NCBI GenBank assembly: GCA_030430845.1
Contig: JAUIKE010000059.1
Span: 1 to 42,616, forward strand
Origin: Bacteroidia bacterium
GTDB taxonomy: Bacteria; Bacteroidota; Bacteroidia; Chitinophagales; Saprospiraceae
Reading direction: 5' to 3'
Length of the DNA: 42,616 nt
The notes beneath the pieces were generated by a model. It did no database searches, was not told the origin of the DNA, and was given only the letters and a program-made list of their open reading frames with translations. Both the position numbers and the translations under genes were made by a program. This document shows positions 24,580 to 32,594 of this stretch, one piece after another (the first letter of the stretch is position 1; every line of letters begins with the position of its first letter).

Positions 24580-24695
24580 ACCTTTTACAAAGGATAAAAA
24601 GACACTGGATATATTTTTCGACACGAAACAGATTTTTCTACTTCCGAAAAAACGCACCTTATTGCGCACATTGTAGTCTTCTAAAGATCTAACAA

Positions 24696-24770
24696 CCAGC
24701 CAGATAGCCTAATATCCTTCCTAAAATGAAGCTGAATTGACCCAATATTTCGCATCTGGCTGGGCTTTTT
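24696..24770 (+). terminator. Inverted repeat with large loop and T run
   Basis: Perfect 10-base arms CCAGCCAGAT (24696-24705) and ATCTGGCTGG (24754-24763) enclose 48 bases and are followed by GC and six T residues. It could terminate the ArsC-like transcript 120 bases upstream, or be the end of a short independent RNA. Confidence 0.45.
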
Positions 24771-24811
24771 TATTACAAATGACTAACGTATCTTTCGAAA
24801 AATTTTAAGAT

Positions 24812-25180
24812 ATGTCATTTGAAATAGAAGGAAAGTTACACAAGGTTTTTCCCACAGAAAACAAAACAGATACCTTTCAGGCTAGAGAATTTGTGATTGA
24901 AATTACCAATGGCAATTATCCCCAATTCATCAAGTTCCAGTTGGTGCAGGATCGCTGTTCCATCATGGAGAATTATAATGAGGGAGACATGATCAAAGTC
25001 TATTTTGATCTGAGAGGCAGAGAATGGAATGGAAAGTATTTCACCAACCTGAATGCCTGGAGAGTGGATGCGCAAGAAGCAGCACCCGTAGCTCCGCCTG
25101 TCACTCAAGGTCAGGATACTGAATTCCCTTCCGCATCTGATGAGCCGGCCATGGGAGCCGATGACGACCTGCCGTTCTAA
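24812..25180 (+). CDS. DUF3127 protein with SSB-like C-terminal tail
   Basis: This 122-residue protein belongs to the DUF3127 family of Bacteroidota. The first 90 residues look like an OB-type beta barrel (FEIEGKLHKVF, FVIEITNG, FIKFQLVQDRC, GDMIKVYFDLRGREW), the same strand order and spacing as single-stranded DNA-binding proteins. A flexible Ala/Pro linker leads to an acidic end, GADDDLPF, almost the same as the DDDIPF tip by which SSB recruits partners. A role in DNA or RNA metabolism is inferred. Its stop overlaps the next gene's ATG as TAATG. A near-consensus -7 element TATCTTTC lies at 24789-24796. Confidence 0.85.
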   Translation: MSFEIEGKLHKVFPTENKTDTFQAREFVIEITNGNYPQFIKFQLVQDRCSIMENYNEGDMIKVYFDLRGREWNGKYFTNLNAWRVDAQEAAPVAPPVTQGQDTEFPSASDEPAMGADDDLPF

Positions 25181-25773
25181 TGATGGCTAACATTTTATTG
25201 CTGGATCGAGCCTTTTCAAACAGCAAGATCCCAGGGCTACTAAGCATACTGCTGTTGTCTCTGCTTTTTTCGACGCCTGTCTGCGGACAGCGGCTGCTAT
25301 CCTTTTCCTCCAAGTGGAATAACCAACTCAACGAATGGGAATTCGAGACGGATCAGTCTGCAACTGCCGGCGAAATCCGCATGCAATGGACCATACAAAA
25401 TGACTGGACCGATTGGAATATTTCCATGGAAAATGAATCCGGCCGTCTAAGGCTTAAGTGGAAGGATAATCCCAATGAATGGGAACTCCGCCTGGGCGGT
25501 GAGATCGTCACTATTCGTACCGCCTGGCGTGATAAATACCAGGAATGGGTCGTCACTTCTGATTCCGGTCGCTTCACGATCCGCACCGTTTATGGCAATA
25601 CCCTCGAAGCCTGGGAAACTCTCAATAAAACAGATAATTATTTCGGCCTCTATACTTCCTGGGAAGGAGATCCCCGAAAATGGACTGTGGTAGATGAAAT
25701 GAAGGAGGAGGTATCTATGCCTACTAAGCTGGCTGTGGCGTTTATTGCTATTTTGCATAGTATACCTCGATAA
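25180..25773 (+). CDS. Exported protein with Trp-rich beta repeats, function unknown
   Basis: The 197-residue product has a long N-terminal signal region with a hydrophobic core (ILLLSLLFS) and a probable cleavage site after CGQ. The mature part consists of about six units of 20-24 residues, each built around two tryptophans spaced by 6-9 residues, for example WKDNPNEWEL, WRDKYQEWVV and WEGDPRKWTV. The regular hydrophobic/polar alternation suggests stacked beta hairpins. I do not recognise the family. Translation is probably coupled to the DUF3127 gene, whose stop it overlaps by one base. A 62-bp palindrome starts just after the stop. Confidence 0.7.
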   Translation: MMANILLLDRAFSNSKIPGLLSILLLSLLFSTPVCGQRLLSFSSKWNNQLNEWEFETDQSATAGEIRMQWTIQNDWTDWNISMENESGRLRLKWKDNPNEWELRLGGEIVTIRTAWRDKYQEWVVTSDSGRFTIRTVYGNTLEAWETLNKTDNYFGLYTSWEGDPRKWTVVDEMKEEVSMPTKLAVAFIAILHSIPR

Positions 25774-25835
25774 GGAAAGAAATAAAAAAAGAGGCCGGGC
25801 ACCGTGGTGCCCGGCCTCTTTTTTTATTTCTTTCC
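25774..25835. terminator. 62-bp palindromic terminator reaching into the fucosidase gene
   Basis: Arms of 30 bases (25774-25803 and 25806-25835) are perfectly complementary with a 2-base loop. The right arm contains the last three codons and the stop of the convergent fucosidase gene, so the left arm carries a mirror copy of that gene's end right after the stop of the Trp-repeat gene. A and T tracts on both sides allow termination in both directions. Confidence 0.88.
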
Positions 25836-27275
25836 AATTTTAATGGCCCAGGCAGGTGAGTTCTTTAAGCCCTCCAATTTATTAACCGGCACCTCAATCA
25901 TACAACCCGTCCCGTTTTTCTTCCATTTTAAAGGTTTGTCATAACCCAGTAAATATACCTGGCTGCCAGGAGCAGGTTGAATTTGCTGCAACACCATTTT
26001 TTCCGGCGGCCACTCCTCGCTTTCTTCAGCCAGGTATATAGCGTAAATATCTTTTGTATGCCGATTCTGTGTGAATCCGATCTTGCCTTCTTTGTAGGGG
26101 GCAATCGGACGTGAGCTGTAGATCGCCTCTCCGTTAATATCCATCCACTGTCCGATGGCTTCCAAGCGTTGATAAACCTCCTCGTCTAGCGTACCATCCG
26201 GGCTTGGCCCCACATTCAGTAAAAAATTACCTCCTTTTACAACGATATCTACCAGCGTGTGAATTAAGCTGCGGGCAGATTTATATTGAGGATTAAAAGA
26301 ATAAGACCACCCTCCGGCCATCGTCATGCAAGTTTCCCAGGGATAAGGAATCACTTCATTGGGCACTCTTTGCTCAGGCGTAGTGTAATTTTCGTAAGGC
26401 CCATGAACAGTGCGGTCTACGATCATCAGCCCCGGCTGTTTTTGCCTGGCCATTTTAGCAATGCGGGGCATATTGATGTCTTGCTCCCAATCTGGAATAT
26501 CATACCCCCAGGCAATAACTTCTTCATTAATGGTGCTGTCGGGACGTACCCAACCACCGTCCAGCCAGAGGATGTCCATTTTTCCATAATCCGTCATCAG
26601 CTCTTCGATCTGGTTATAGGTAAAATCTTTAAATCGCTCCCATCGATCAGGGTATTTTCTGATATCATAATTGTTGCACCTATTTGGAGTAGCCCATTCA
26701 GGGGCCCAGTAGTCGGGATGATGCCAGTCGGGCTTAGAAAAGTATGCTCCTGTCATGAAATCTTTTTTACGGAAGGCCTCGAAAATTTCTTTGGCGATAT
26801 TAGATCTTGGGTGTTTGGAAAACGGACAGTTATTGGCTGTTACTTTGTAATCCGTCTGTTGTGAATCGAACATACTGAAGCCGTCGTGATGCTTGGTCGT
26901 AAAAACCACATATTTCATGCCGGCCCTGGAAGCGGCCGCTGCCCATTTATCCGGATCAAATTGGGTGGGATTGAACGTAGTTTTCAGGTTTTCGTAATCC
27001 TTTTTAAATTCCAAATAGTTTTGACCTTTGCGGGCATCGGTACACCAGTCCTCAGAACATAAAGCCCAGCTTTCCACGATACCCCACTGACTGTAAGTCC
27101 CCCAGTGCATCATGAAGCCAAACTTAAGGTCTTGCCAGTTTTCCAGTTTTTGCTGCACAAGAGGGTCAGTTGGAGCCTGATAATGACTGTTTTGAGCTTT
27201 TGATGGATAAGAAAAAAGTAAGAGGAAGGTCCATACAAAGAAAAAAGAAGGAGAAAGATAAGGCTGAGTTTTCAT
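25824..27275 (-). CDS. Alpha-L-fucosidase, GH29
   Basis: The 483-residue protein starts with a signal peptide (residues 1-27, ending SKAQ), so it works in the periplasm or outside. The TIM-barrel domain shows KFGFMMHWGTYSQWG, VVFTTKHHDGFSMFDS and the nucleophile loop MDILWLDGGW with Asp239. Near the end of the barrel is GGNFLLNVGPSPDGTL, and a small C-terminal beta domain follows. GH29 enzymes release alpha-linked fucose from glycans with retention. Fucose in algal or animal polysaccharides is a likely substrate. No sulfatase or SusCD pair is adjacent. It lies downstream of bcp, separated by a long hairpin that ends 8 bases before the ATG. Confidence 0.94.
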   Translation of the reverse strand: MKTQPYLSPSFFFVWTFLLLFSYPSKAQNSHYQAPTDPLVQQKLENWQDLKFGFMMHWGTYSQWGIVESWALCSEDWCTDARKGQNYLEFKKDYENLKTTFNPTQFDPDKWAAAASRAGMKYVVFTTKHHDGFSMFDSQQTDYKVTANNCPFSKHPRSNIAKEIFEAFRKKDFMTGAYFSKPDWHHPDYWAPEWATPNRCNNYDIRKYPDRWERFKDFTYNQIEELMTDYGKMDILWLDGGWVRPDSTINEEVIAWGYDIPDWEQDINMPRIAKMARQKQPGLMIVDRTVHGPYENYTTPEQRVPNEVIPYPWETCMTMAGGWSYSFNPQYKSARSLIHTLVDIVVKGGNFLLNVGPSPDGTLDEEVYQRLEAIGQWMDINGEAIYSSRPIAPYKEGKIGFTQNRHTKDIYAIYLAEESEEWPPEKMVLQQIQPAPGSQVYLLGYDKPLKWKKNGTGCMIEVPVNKLEGLKNSPAWAIKIGKK

Positions 27276-27282
27276 TATTTGT

Positions 27283-27334
27283 AGTTTGTTAGTATTACAA
27301 ATCGCTCGAAGGCGATTTGTAATACTAACAAACT
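27283..27334. terminator. Long perfect hairpin between bcp and the fucosidase gene
   Basis: Arms of 23 bases (27283-27305 and 27312-27334) are perfect complements around a 6-base loop. On the minus strand it starts 9 bases after the bcp stop and finishes just before the fucosidase ATG, so it could end bcp and also influence fucosidase translation. Confidence 0.7.
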
Positions 27335-27342
27335 TTTCCCAT

Positions 27343-27804
27343 TTATGCGACCGCTTCTAATATTTGTTCGGTATGTGCTTTGGTATCTACCTTTGCAAAA
27401 ATCTTCTCAATCATCCCCTTTTCATCTATTACAAAAGTAGTACGGAAAACGCCCATATATTTTTTCCCAAACATCTGCTTTTCTCCCCAGACACCGTATT
27501 TGTTCAAAACATCCTGCTCTGTATCGGCCAGTAATGGGAACGGTAAGTCAAATTTTTTGATAAAATTCTGATGCTTGCGTGCACTATCCGGGCTGACGCC
27601 TAACAATTCGAAACCTTGAGCTTTCAACTCTGAATAATTATCTCTCAAGTTACAGGCCTCTGCCGTACAGCCGGGCGTGTTATCCTTTGGGTAAAAAAAC
27701 AGAATCAGTTTTTTTCCTTTATAATCTGAAAGAGAGACCTCTTCTCCTTTTTCGTTTAAGCCTGTAAAATCAGGGGCCTTATCACCTTCTTTTAAGTGTG
27801 TCAT
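27343..27804 (-). CDS. bcp: Thioredoxin-dependent peroxiredoxin Bcp/PrxQ
   Basis: This 153-residue cytoplasmic peroxidase reduces hydrogen and organic peroxides. The active-site segment NTPGCTAEACNLRDNY carries both the peroxidatic cysteine Cys46 and the resolving Cys51 in the helix, the two-cysteine PrxQ arrangement. FFYPKD before it and VSPDSARKHQNFIKKFDLPFP after it are typical. The ATG at 27804 (MTHLKEGDKAPDF) is preferred over the in-frame start at 27864, whose extension is basic and not conserved in the family. Confidence 0.95.
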   Translation of the reverse strand: MTHLKEGDKAPDFTGLNEKGEEVSLSDYKGKKLILFFYPKDNTPGCTAEACNLRDNYSELKAQGFELLGVSPDSARKHQNFIKKFDLPFPLLADTEQDVLNKYGVWGEKQMFGKKYMGVFRTTFVIDEKGMIEKIFAKVDTKAHTEQILEAVA

Positions 27805-27896
27805 GTATGTTGGTTTTTGTTTGAATGTATGTAGTTGACGTAACTTTTGACATTTAACTAACAAGCTAGCTACCAGCTTGTTTAGATAACTTTACT

Positions 27897-27930
27897 AAAA
27901 AAAGAAAGGACCGGAAATCATCCAGTCCTT
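27897..27930 (-). terminator. Terminator of the Kazal lipoprotein gene
   Basis: Read on the minus strand, AAGGAC-type arms (27906-27911 and 27925-27930) with two further pairs inside form a stem, followed by a T-rich run corresponding to the A run at 27897-27907. It lies about 70 bases after the gene's stop. Confidence 0.75.
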
Positions 27931-28002
27931 CACATAAATATTCGAAATAATTCTATGCTTATATTTTTTAACCAACTCTTTTTAGATATAGTTTTCCTTC
28001 CT

Positions 28003-28233
28003 TTAGTTTTCACACTTTCCCTTCGTGTAAGTATACACCCCTTCACACTCCGCAGCACAAGGATTGGAATAAGTAATACTGTCGCAACCACAAACCGGAT
28101 CCCATTGATACGTACAATGACAATCTTCCTTCGGTTCATGCTTTTTACAAGGATCCGCCTCCTCTTTTTGACAAGCAGACAAACACATAATAATAATACA
28201 TAATATACCAAGAAAGGTCCATTTTATCTTCAT
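28003..28233 (-). CDS. Kazal-type protease inhibitor domain lipoprotein
   Basis: The 76-residue product has a signal sequence ending in the lipobox CLSAC, so it is lipid-anchored. The rest is one Kazal domain with the six cysteines in order: CHCTY, DPVCGCD, SITYSNPCAAEC, then GVYTYTKGKC. Kazal domains block serine proteases by inserting a loop into their active site. The P1 residue region before DPVCG (CTYQWDP) is exposed. Envelope-anchored inhibitors may guard against secreted proteases of the cell itself or of competitors. It lies 64 bases after the M23 peptidase gene on the same strand, so may be cotranscribed. Confidence 0.88.
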   Translation of the reverse strand: MKIKWTFLGILCIIIMCLSACQKEEADPCKKHEPKEDCHCTYQWDPVCGCDSITYSNPCAAECEGVYTYTKGKCEN

Positions 28234-28297
28234 ATCCTGCTATTATTTAGTTTATAGACAGTTTAGAATAACAAAATGGTTGGGGAGCGGTACTTTT

Positions 28298-30013
28298 TTA
28301 AAGTACAATAGCCCGTTCAAAGACCTGCACATTATCCCGGTCATCCCGCACTTCCAATCTAAATTGATGCTTACCGGGAGAAAAACGCCCATCGAAACGA
28401 TGCCTCAGCAGATCATTCTTGTAATCGTATTCCATCAGGATCCATTGGCCATCTATAGTTGCTTTGTATCGCAAGCCATGAGCACTTCCCCCGGTTGGGA
28501 GATCATCCTTGATCAAAAAGCGCATCTGACTGGAGCGGCTCATGTCACTTTTAAAGGCCACGGGTGTTATTGTAGGAGGAGTCTGATCCAGCATGATGCA
28601 GTAATCGCCCAGCGAACGGGACCTGGTAAGTAAAGTATCGCCTCTCCACTCACCTCCATAGTTCACAACCTCCTGGTCTGTATCACAATAAGCGATAAAA
28701 GCCTTCGAACGCAAGGAGTCCGGCACACTTTTGGATTGAATCCCTATTTTGAAATAGCGATGAACCGGAGTACTGGCCTGGTGAATACTATGGACGGCTG
28801 AATAAACGCCGGCCGATCGTTCCGTTGAAGCATGATATTTCAGGTAAAGGTTTTCGTAAAAGGCCCCTTCGGGAAAATGTAGAAAAAGGGGATGATTATC
28901 TATAATGCTCGCTTCGTTGTAAGGTAAAACATAATTGAATATCTGAGGAGCCTTTCGCTGCCATTGCTTGCCAGAATTTTTTATCCAAAATTGCAGTTCA
29001 GTTTGATTGCCTTCCACATCAATGGCTCGCATTCTGATTTTCACTTTTTGCTGAGGCTCCAGGGTGATGACACCATCCGATCCGGAATAAATGCTCAGCT
29101 GGTTGCCGGGTAGTAAATAGCAGCGATTAAAAAAACTTTTCTTTTGGGTTTGTTCTTCGTAATCCAGGTGAGCATTCAGATAGCGGCTTTCATCAAAACC
29201 GAATGATTCCATTTCAAAGCGGTGGATAATCGAATCATCTGCAAAAGTCTCCAATGCATAGATCCCGTTCCAGTTTCTGACCGCATTCATATGATCATAC
29301 ACCTTCAGAGCCAGTCCTACCCGATCATCCGCCACTTCCAGTGTATCTCCCTGTACTCCATAACCACCACTTTTCCATACCAGGGACTTGGTAAAAGCAT
29401 GCTCTGTCTCATTTTTTTCATTTAATTGATAAATGCGTAACTGATGCATGCGTGGAGGCTGCGTATCCTGAACTTTGAATCCAAATAAAAGCGGATTGAG
29501 CGGTTTGTCAGTCTTTGTATCCCGAATTTCAAAATGCAGATGAGGGCCGAAGGAATAACCGGTCGTCCCCATTTTTCCGACTAATTCTCCTTTTGAAAAA
29601 GAAAAAGAGTCAACGGGAGGATAGAGATCTACCTCAAATTGCTCTTGAGCATACTGCTGTTCTTTCACATAAGCGGCCAATTCCGGCACAAATTCATTCA
29701 TGTGTGCATAGACAGAAGTATATCCATTGGGATGATTGATGTATAAAACATTTCCATAGCCGGCCGCCTGCACCTTAATGCGGGCAATATATCCATCGGC
29801 AATGCTGAAAAGCGGCAGACCGATATAGCCTTTGATATCGATCCCGGAATGAAAGTGATTGGAACGCAGCTCTCCAAAAGTACCGGACAAGCGAATGCTG
29901 GTTTTTACCGGAGCAGTAAAATAGTCGGTTGGATATTTATCCCGTTCTGTACTGAAGGAACTCCAGGCCAGGCAGAGTGCAATAAAAAAAAGGATATGTA
30001 AATAAGATCGCAT
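28298..30013 (-). CDS. M23 family peptidase (LytM domain) with C-terminal extension
   Basis: This exported protein has 571 residues with an N-terminal hydrophobic signal segment (residues 4-20). The LytM zinc domain is near the front: zinc ligands His55 and Asp59 in HSGIDIKG, His104 in VYAHM, and the HxH pair His158 and His160 in GPHLHFEIRD. All are present, so it should be an active peptidoglycan endopeptidase. About 400 further residues of beta-rich sequence follow, ending in an Ig-like segment (GKHQFRLEVRDDRDN). The stop codon sits in the loop of a small 7-bp hairpin (28290-28306). It follows aat by 40 bases on the minus strand, so they likely share a transcript. Confidence 0.9.
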   Translation of the reverse strand: MRSYLHILFFIALCLAWSSFSTERDKYPTDYFTAPVKTSIRLSGTFGELRSNHFHSGIDIKGYIGLPLFSIADGYIARIKVQAAGYGNVLYINHPNGYTSVYAHMNEFVPELAAYVKEQQYAQEQFEVDLYPPVDSFSFSKGELVGKMGTTGYSFGPHLHFEIRDTKTDKPLNPLLFGFKVQDTQPPRMHQLRIYQLNEKNETEHAFTKSLVWKSGGYGVQGDTLEVADDRVGLALKVYDHMNAVRNWNGIYALETFADDSIIHRFEMESFGFDESRYLNAHLDYEEQTQKKSFFNRCYLLPGNQLSIYSGSDGVITLEPQQKVKIRMRAIDVEGNQTELQFWIKNSGKQWQRKAPQIFNYVLPYNEASIIDNHPLFLHFPEGAFYENLYLKYHASTERSAGVYSAVHSIHQASTPVHRYFKIGIQSKSVPDSLRSKAFIAYCDTDQEVVNYGGEWRGDTLLTRSRSLGDYCIMLDQTPPTITPVAFKSDMSRSSQMRFLIKDDLPTGGSAHGLRYKATIDGQWILMEYDYKNDLLRHRFDGRFSPGKHQFRLEVRDDRDNVQVFERAIVL

Positions 30014-30053
30014 GGGAATAAATTTTCTAATTCGTTATGATGATGATATCTGG

Positions 30054-30752
30054 CTACAATTGATCCCGATTCCATTTACCGACCCTGCTCTCTTCTTCCT
30101 GGTTCTTTTCAAGAAAGTCTAAAAATTCCTCCCTGCTAATCGAGTGGGCCCCCAGGCTAGCCAGGTGCGGGGTTTCCTGTTGACAATCAATCAGCCAATA
30201 ACCATGTCGTTTAAGGTAACGCACCAGGCTGATAAATCCGAACTTGGAAGCATTGTTAACTTTAGTAAACATGGATTCGCCAAAAAAACATTTTCCCAGA
30301 GCCAAACCATATAGCCCTCCGACCAGCTCATCGCCTTTCCACACTTCTACAGAATGAGCGAACCCCAGTTCATGCAATTGTACATAAGCCTCCAGCATTT
30401 CCTCGGTGATCCAGGTTCCCAGGCCTGCTTGCTTACCTCGCCTATTCTGCTGGCAATTGCTGATAACGGCCCTGAAATCCTGATCCAGTGTGCATCTGAA
30501 CTTTTTCTGATTAAAATAAGGCCGCATGCTTTTTGAAACTTTCAGTTCTTCCGGGAAAAGAACGAAACGAGGATCCGGCGACCACCACAGTATGGGGTCT
30601 CCCTCATTGAACCATGGAAATATACCGTATTGATAGGCCAAAATCAATCTTTCGGCAGACAAATCTCCACCCACTGCCAGTATCCCATTTTCAGAGGCTA
30701 AACTGGGATGCGGAAATTGGATCTCGTCTTCAGATAACAGATAAATTGGCAT
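30054..30752 (-). CDS. aat: Leucyl/phenylalanyl-tRNA-protein transferase
   Basis: The 232-residue cytoplasmic enzyme adds leucine or phenylalanine to proteins with N-terminal Lys or Arg and so marks them for ClpS/ClpAP. Family segments are FPHPSLASENGILAVGGDL, YQYGIFPWFNEGDPILWWSPDPR, GLGTWITEEM, GGLYGLALGKCFFGESMF and LIDCQQETPHLASLGA. Length matches the family. No clpS or clpA is beside it. It lies upstream of the M23 gene and 108 bases downstream of ctaA on the same strand. Confidence 0.96.
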   Translation of the reverse strand: MPIYLLSEDEIQFPHPSLASENGILAVGGDLSAERLILAYQYGIFPWFNEGDPILWWSPDPRFVLFPEELKVSKSMRPYFNQKKFRCTLDQDFRAVISNCQQNRRGKQAGLGTWITEEMLEAYVQLHELGFAHSVEVWKGDELVGGLYGLALGKCFFGESMFTKVNNASKFGFISLVRYLKRHGYWLIDCQQETPHLASLGAHSISREEFLDFLEKNQEEESRVGKWNRDQL

Positions 30753-30839
30753 ACTTCCCTGTGAATTAAGGCAATAGATTACGGTTTACCAATATGCAAA
30801 ATTGGTGGTGGAAAATCGATGTTTCAACAACTACATAAG

Positions 30840-30860
30840 TTTTCCACAAAGTTTTCCACA
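30840..30860. promoter_or_regulatory. Two direct TTTTCCACA nonamers (DnaA-box-like)
   Basis: TTTTCCACA occurs at 30840-30848 and 30852-30860, one mismatch from the DnaA box TTATCCACA. Further exact copies lie at 31186-31194 and, inverted, at 31361-31369. A near match (GGTGGAAAA) sits at 30806-30814. These flank the candidate origin on its left. Confidence 0.5.
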
Positions 30861-31979
30861 TTATGCGACATTTTTTTGTCTTGTACACAAAAAAGTGAGA
30901 TAAAGTGCAATACTCAGCAAGACCAATGCACCTCCCTGGTGCATAACGCCCAAACCTACTGGAATAACGCCTCTGCTGTATAATAAAGTTAGAATCCCTA
31001 ACGTCATTTGGATTATTAACATACTTATCAACAGTAAGGAAGCCGTTCTGAAAGGCCCCTTTACAGAGCGTTTAAACACGAGCCGAACAAAAGCTAAACC
31101 TATGAAAAACAAGGCGTAAGCAGTAGTTCTGTGAAATACCTGAATGAACGCAACCATAAAAGTATTGCTATCATAATTAACAAAGTTTTCCACAACCCAT
31201 AAAGTAGAGTCTTTTAACACGTCCGGAATAAATTGTCCGTTCATGTCCGGCCAGGAAGGAAAGTACAAACTAGCCTTGGTGCCAGACATGATGCCTCCTA
31301 ATACAATTTGAAAGGCAGTAAGCGAAGAAATGAAAATTGTCCACTTTTTTAACAATTTACTGTGGAAAACATGTTTATTAGGTACCATTGCTTTAAATGT
31401 CGTCCACAATAAATAACTATATAGTAAAAAAGCTAAAGACAAATGCATGGTTAATTTATAGGCATTCACCCACGGTCGGTTAATCAGTCCGCTAGCTACC
31501 ATGATCCAGCCGAAGGAAGCCACTACTGCTGCCAGCAGAAAGACGACTCCCAACCTTCGCAACAGCATTTTATCAAAATATCCCCGTATCCAAAAAATAG
31601 TGAATGGTATGATAAAGACGAAGCCCATCATCCGAGCCCACAACCGGTGAAAATATTCCCAAAAGAAAATAAACTTAAATTCTGACATACTCATCCCCTC
31701 ATTAATCTTCTGATACTGCGGGGTGGCCTTGTAAAGATCAAATGCTTCTTCCCACTGAGAGGCATTCATAGGCGGCAACGTACCGGTAACGATCTCCCAT
31801 TTCGTGATAGAAAGCCCGGAGCCGGTCAGACGGGTAATGCCTCCTACAACCACCTGAACAAAGATCAATACGAGGCCTGCGATCAGCCATGCTTTGACAA
31901 GCTTTGAATATTTTTGGGGCTCCGCTCCTGATTGCGATCCCGAAGCATGTGTTTTTTCGTGTAATGTAAGGTCTTCCAT
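30861..31979 (-). CDS. ctaA: Heme A synthase, CtaA/COX15 type
   Basis: The 372-residue membrane protein has eight hydrophobic helices. It oxidises the methyl group of heme O to give heme A for cytochrome oxidase. Four helix histidines expected to bind heme are visible: EYFHRLWAR, LTMHLSLA, QVFHRTTAYA and GVMHQGGAL. The VVVGGITRLTGSGLSITKW segment is the conserved first-helix motif, and length and motifs fit the COX15 form. The start is placed at 31979 (MEDLTLHEK) because the minus-strand TACCTTTG element at 32004-32011 would leave the ATG at 32006 outside the transcript. Two internal TTTTCCACA-type nonamers lie in the coding region. Confidence 0.95.
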   Translation of the reverse strand: MEDLTLHEKTHASGSQSGAEPQKYSKLVKAWLIAGLVLIFVQVVVGGITRLTGSGLSITKWEIVTGTLPPMNASQWEEAFDLYKATPQYQKINEGMSMSEFKFIFFWEYFHRLWARMMGFVFIIPFTIFWIRGYFDKMLLRRLGVVFLLAAVVASFGWIMVASGLINRPWVNAYKLTMHLSLAFLLYSYLLWTTFKAMVPNKHVFHSKLLKKWTIFISSLTAFQIVLGGIMSGTKASLYFPSWPDMNGQFIPDVLKDSTLWVVENFVNYDSNTFMVAFIQVFHRTTAYALFFIGLAFVRLVFKRSVKGPFRTASLLLISMLIIQMTLGILTLLYSRGVIPVGLGVMHQGGALVLLSIALYLTFLCTRQKNVA

Positions 31980-32003
31980 TTCTAATCTTTTCTGAAACAA
32001 AAA

Positions 32004-32011
32004 CAAAGGTA
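32004..32011 (-). promoter_or_regulatory. -7 element of the ctaA promoter
   Basis: On the minus strand this reads TACCTTTG, an exact TAnnTTTG match, 24 bases before the ATG at 31979. No clear -33 TTG accompanies it. It decides between the two possible ctaA starts. Confidence 0.5.
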
Positions 32012-32594
32012 AATCATTTTGTTTGGGTCTTCCCTTTTCTGGACGATTGGTGTCCTATTAATATTTATTTTTAATTATTTTTTTTCAAACCCCTTCATCA
32101 TTATAGCTGTGGAAATGTTAGTTTATCTGTAAAAAATTCAGTTATCCACTTTAAGCTATAATAACTTCTGATTTTTCAACAATCCACTAACAACCTAGTT
32201 GATCTAAAATCAACTGCTTACGTTTTTTTACACGATTCGTACAAAACTTTTTTAACATTACCCTACATCGTGGAATAGCTGTGGAGTAAACTACAGTAAT
32301 CCACTTTTCTACCCACTAAAAAGATTATATCTATATATCTGTATTTTTAGATTATTAGTAAGTATGGAAAACTCACACCTATACTGACACTTTTTCCAGA
32401 TTTCCCTGTTAATAATCAAAAATGTAAATAGCTGATAATGTTACCTTTTTGTAAACTAAATTAAGGCAATGTTAATAAGTGTTTTTCCCGGGCCGAAACA
32501 AATCCAAAAGGGCATCCATATTTTTGTTTTGAGTAGTCGTTAGTTGTTGTGAATAAAGCTTATCTTTTCCACTATCCAACGAAAACATTCAACT
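32012..32594. other. Candidate replication origin (oriC-like): AT-rich, DnaA-box-like cluster
   Basis: The 580-base gap has no gene and is visibly AT-rich. DnaA-box-like nonamers in it are TGTGGAAAT (32108), TTATCCACT (32142, one mismatch), CAATCCACT (32180), TGTGGAGTA (32280), TAATCCACT (32297) and TTTTCCACT (32565). AT tracts at about 32053-32090 and 32319-32364 could serve as unwinding elements. Genes nearest on each side are transcribed away from it. Four exact TTTTCCACA nonamers lie within 1.2 kb to the left, and two parS sites lie 28 kb away. There is no dnaA gene beside it, which is not required. Confidence 0.45.

Noticed and set aside
24696..24770. 6S RNA or other named small RNA
   Set aside because: Only one 10-bp stem with a T run is visible; no bulged duplex or known motif supports an assignment.
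27930..28211. Overlapping 93-codon minus frame and 82-codon plus frame at the Kazal gene
   Set aside because: Both overlap the Kazal gene, which has a signal peptide and a complete cysteine pattern; the others have neither.
30054..30752. Link of aat to an adjacent clpS/clpA N-degron module
   Set aside because: Neither gene occurs in the window; neighbours are ctaA and an M23 peptidase.
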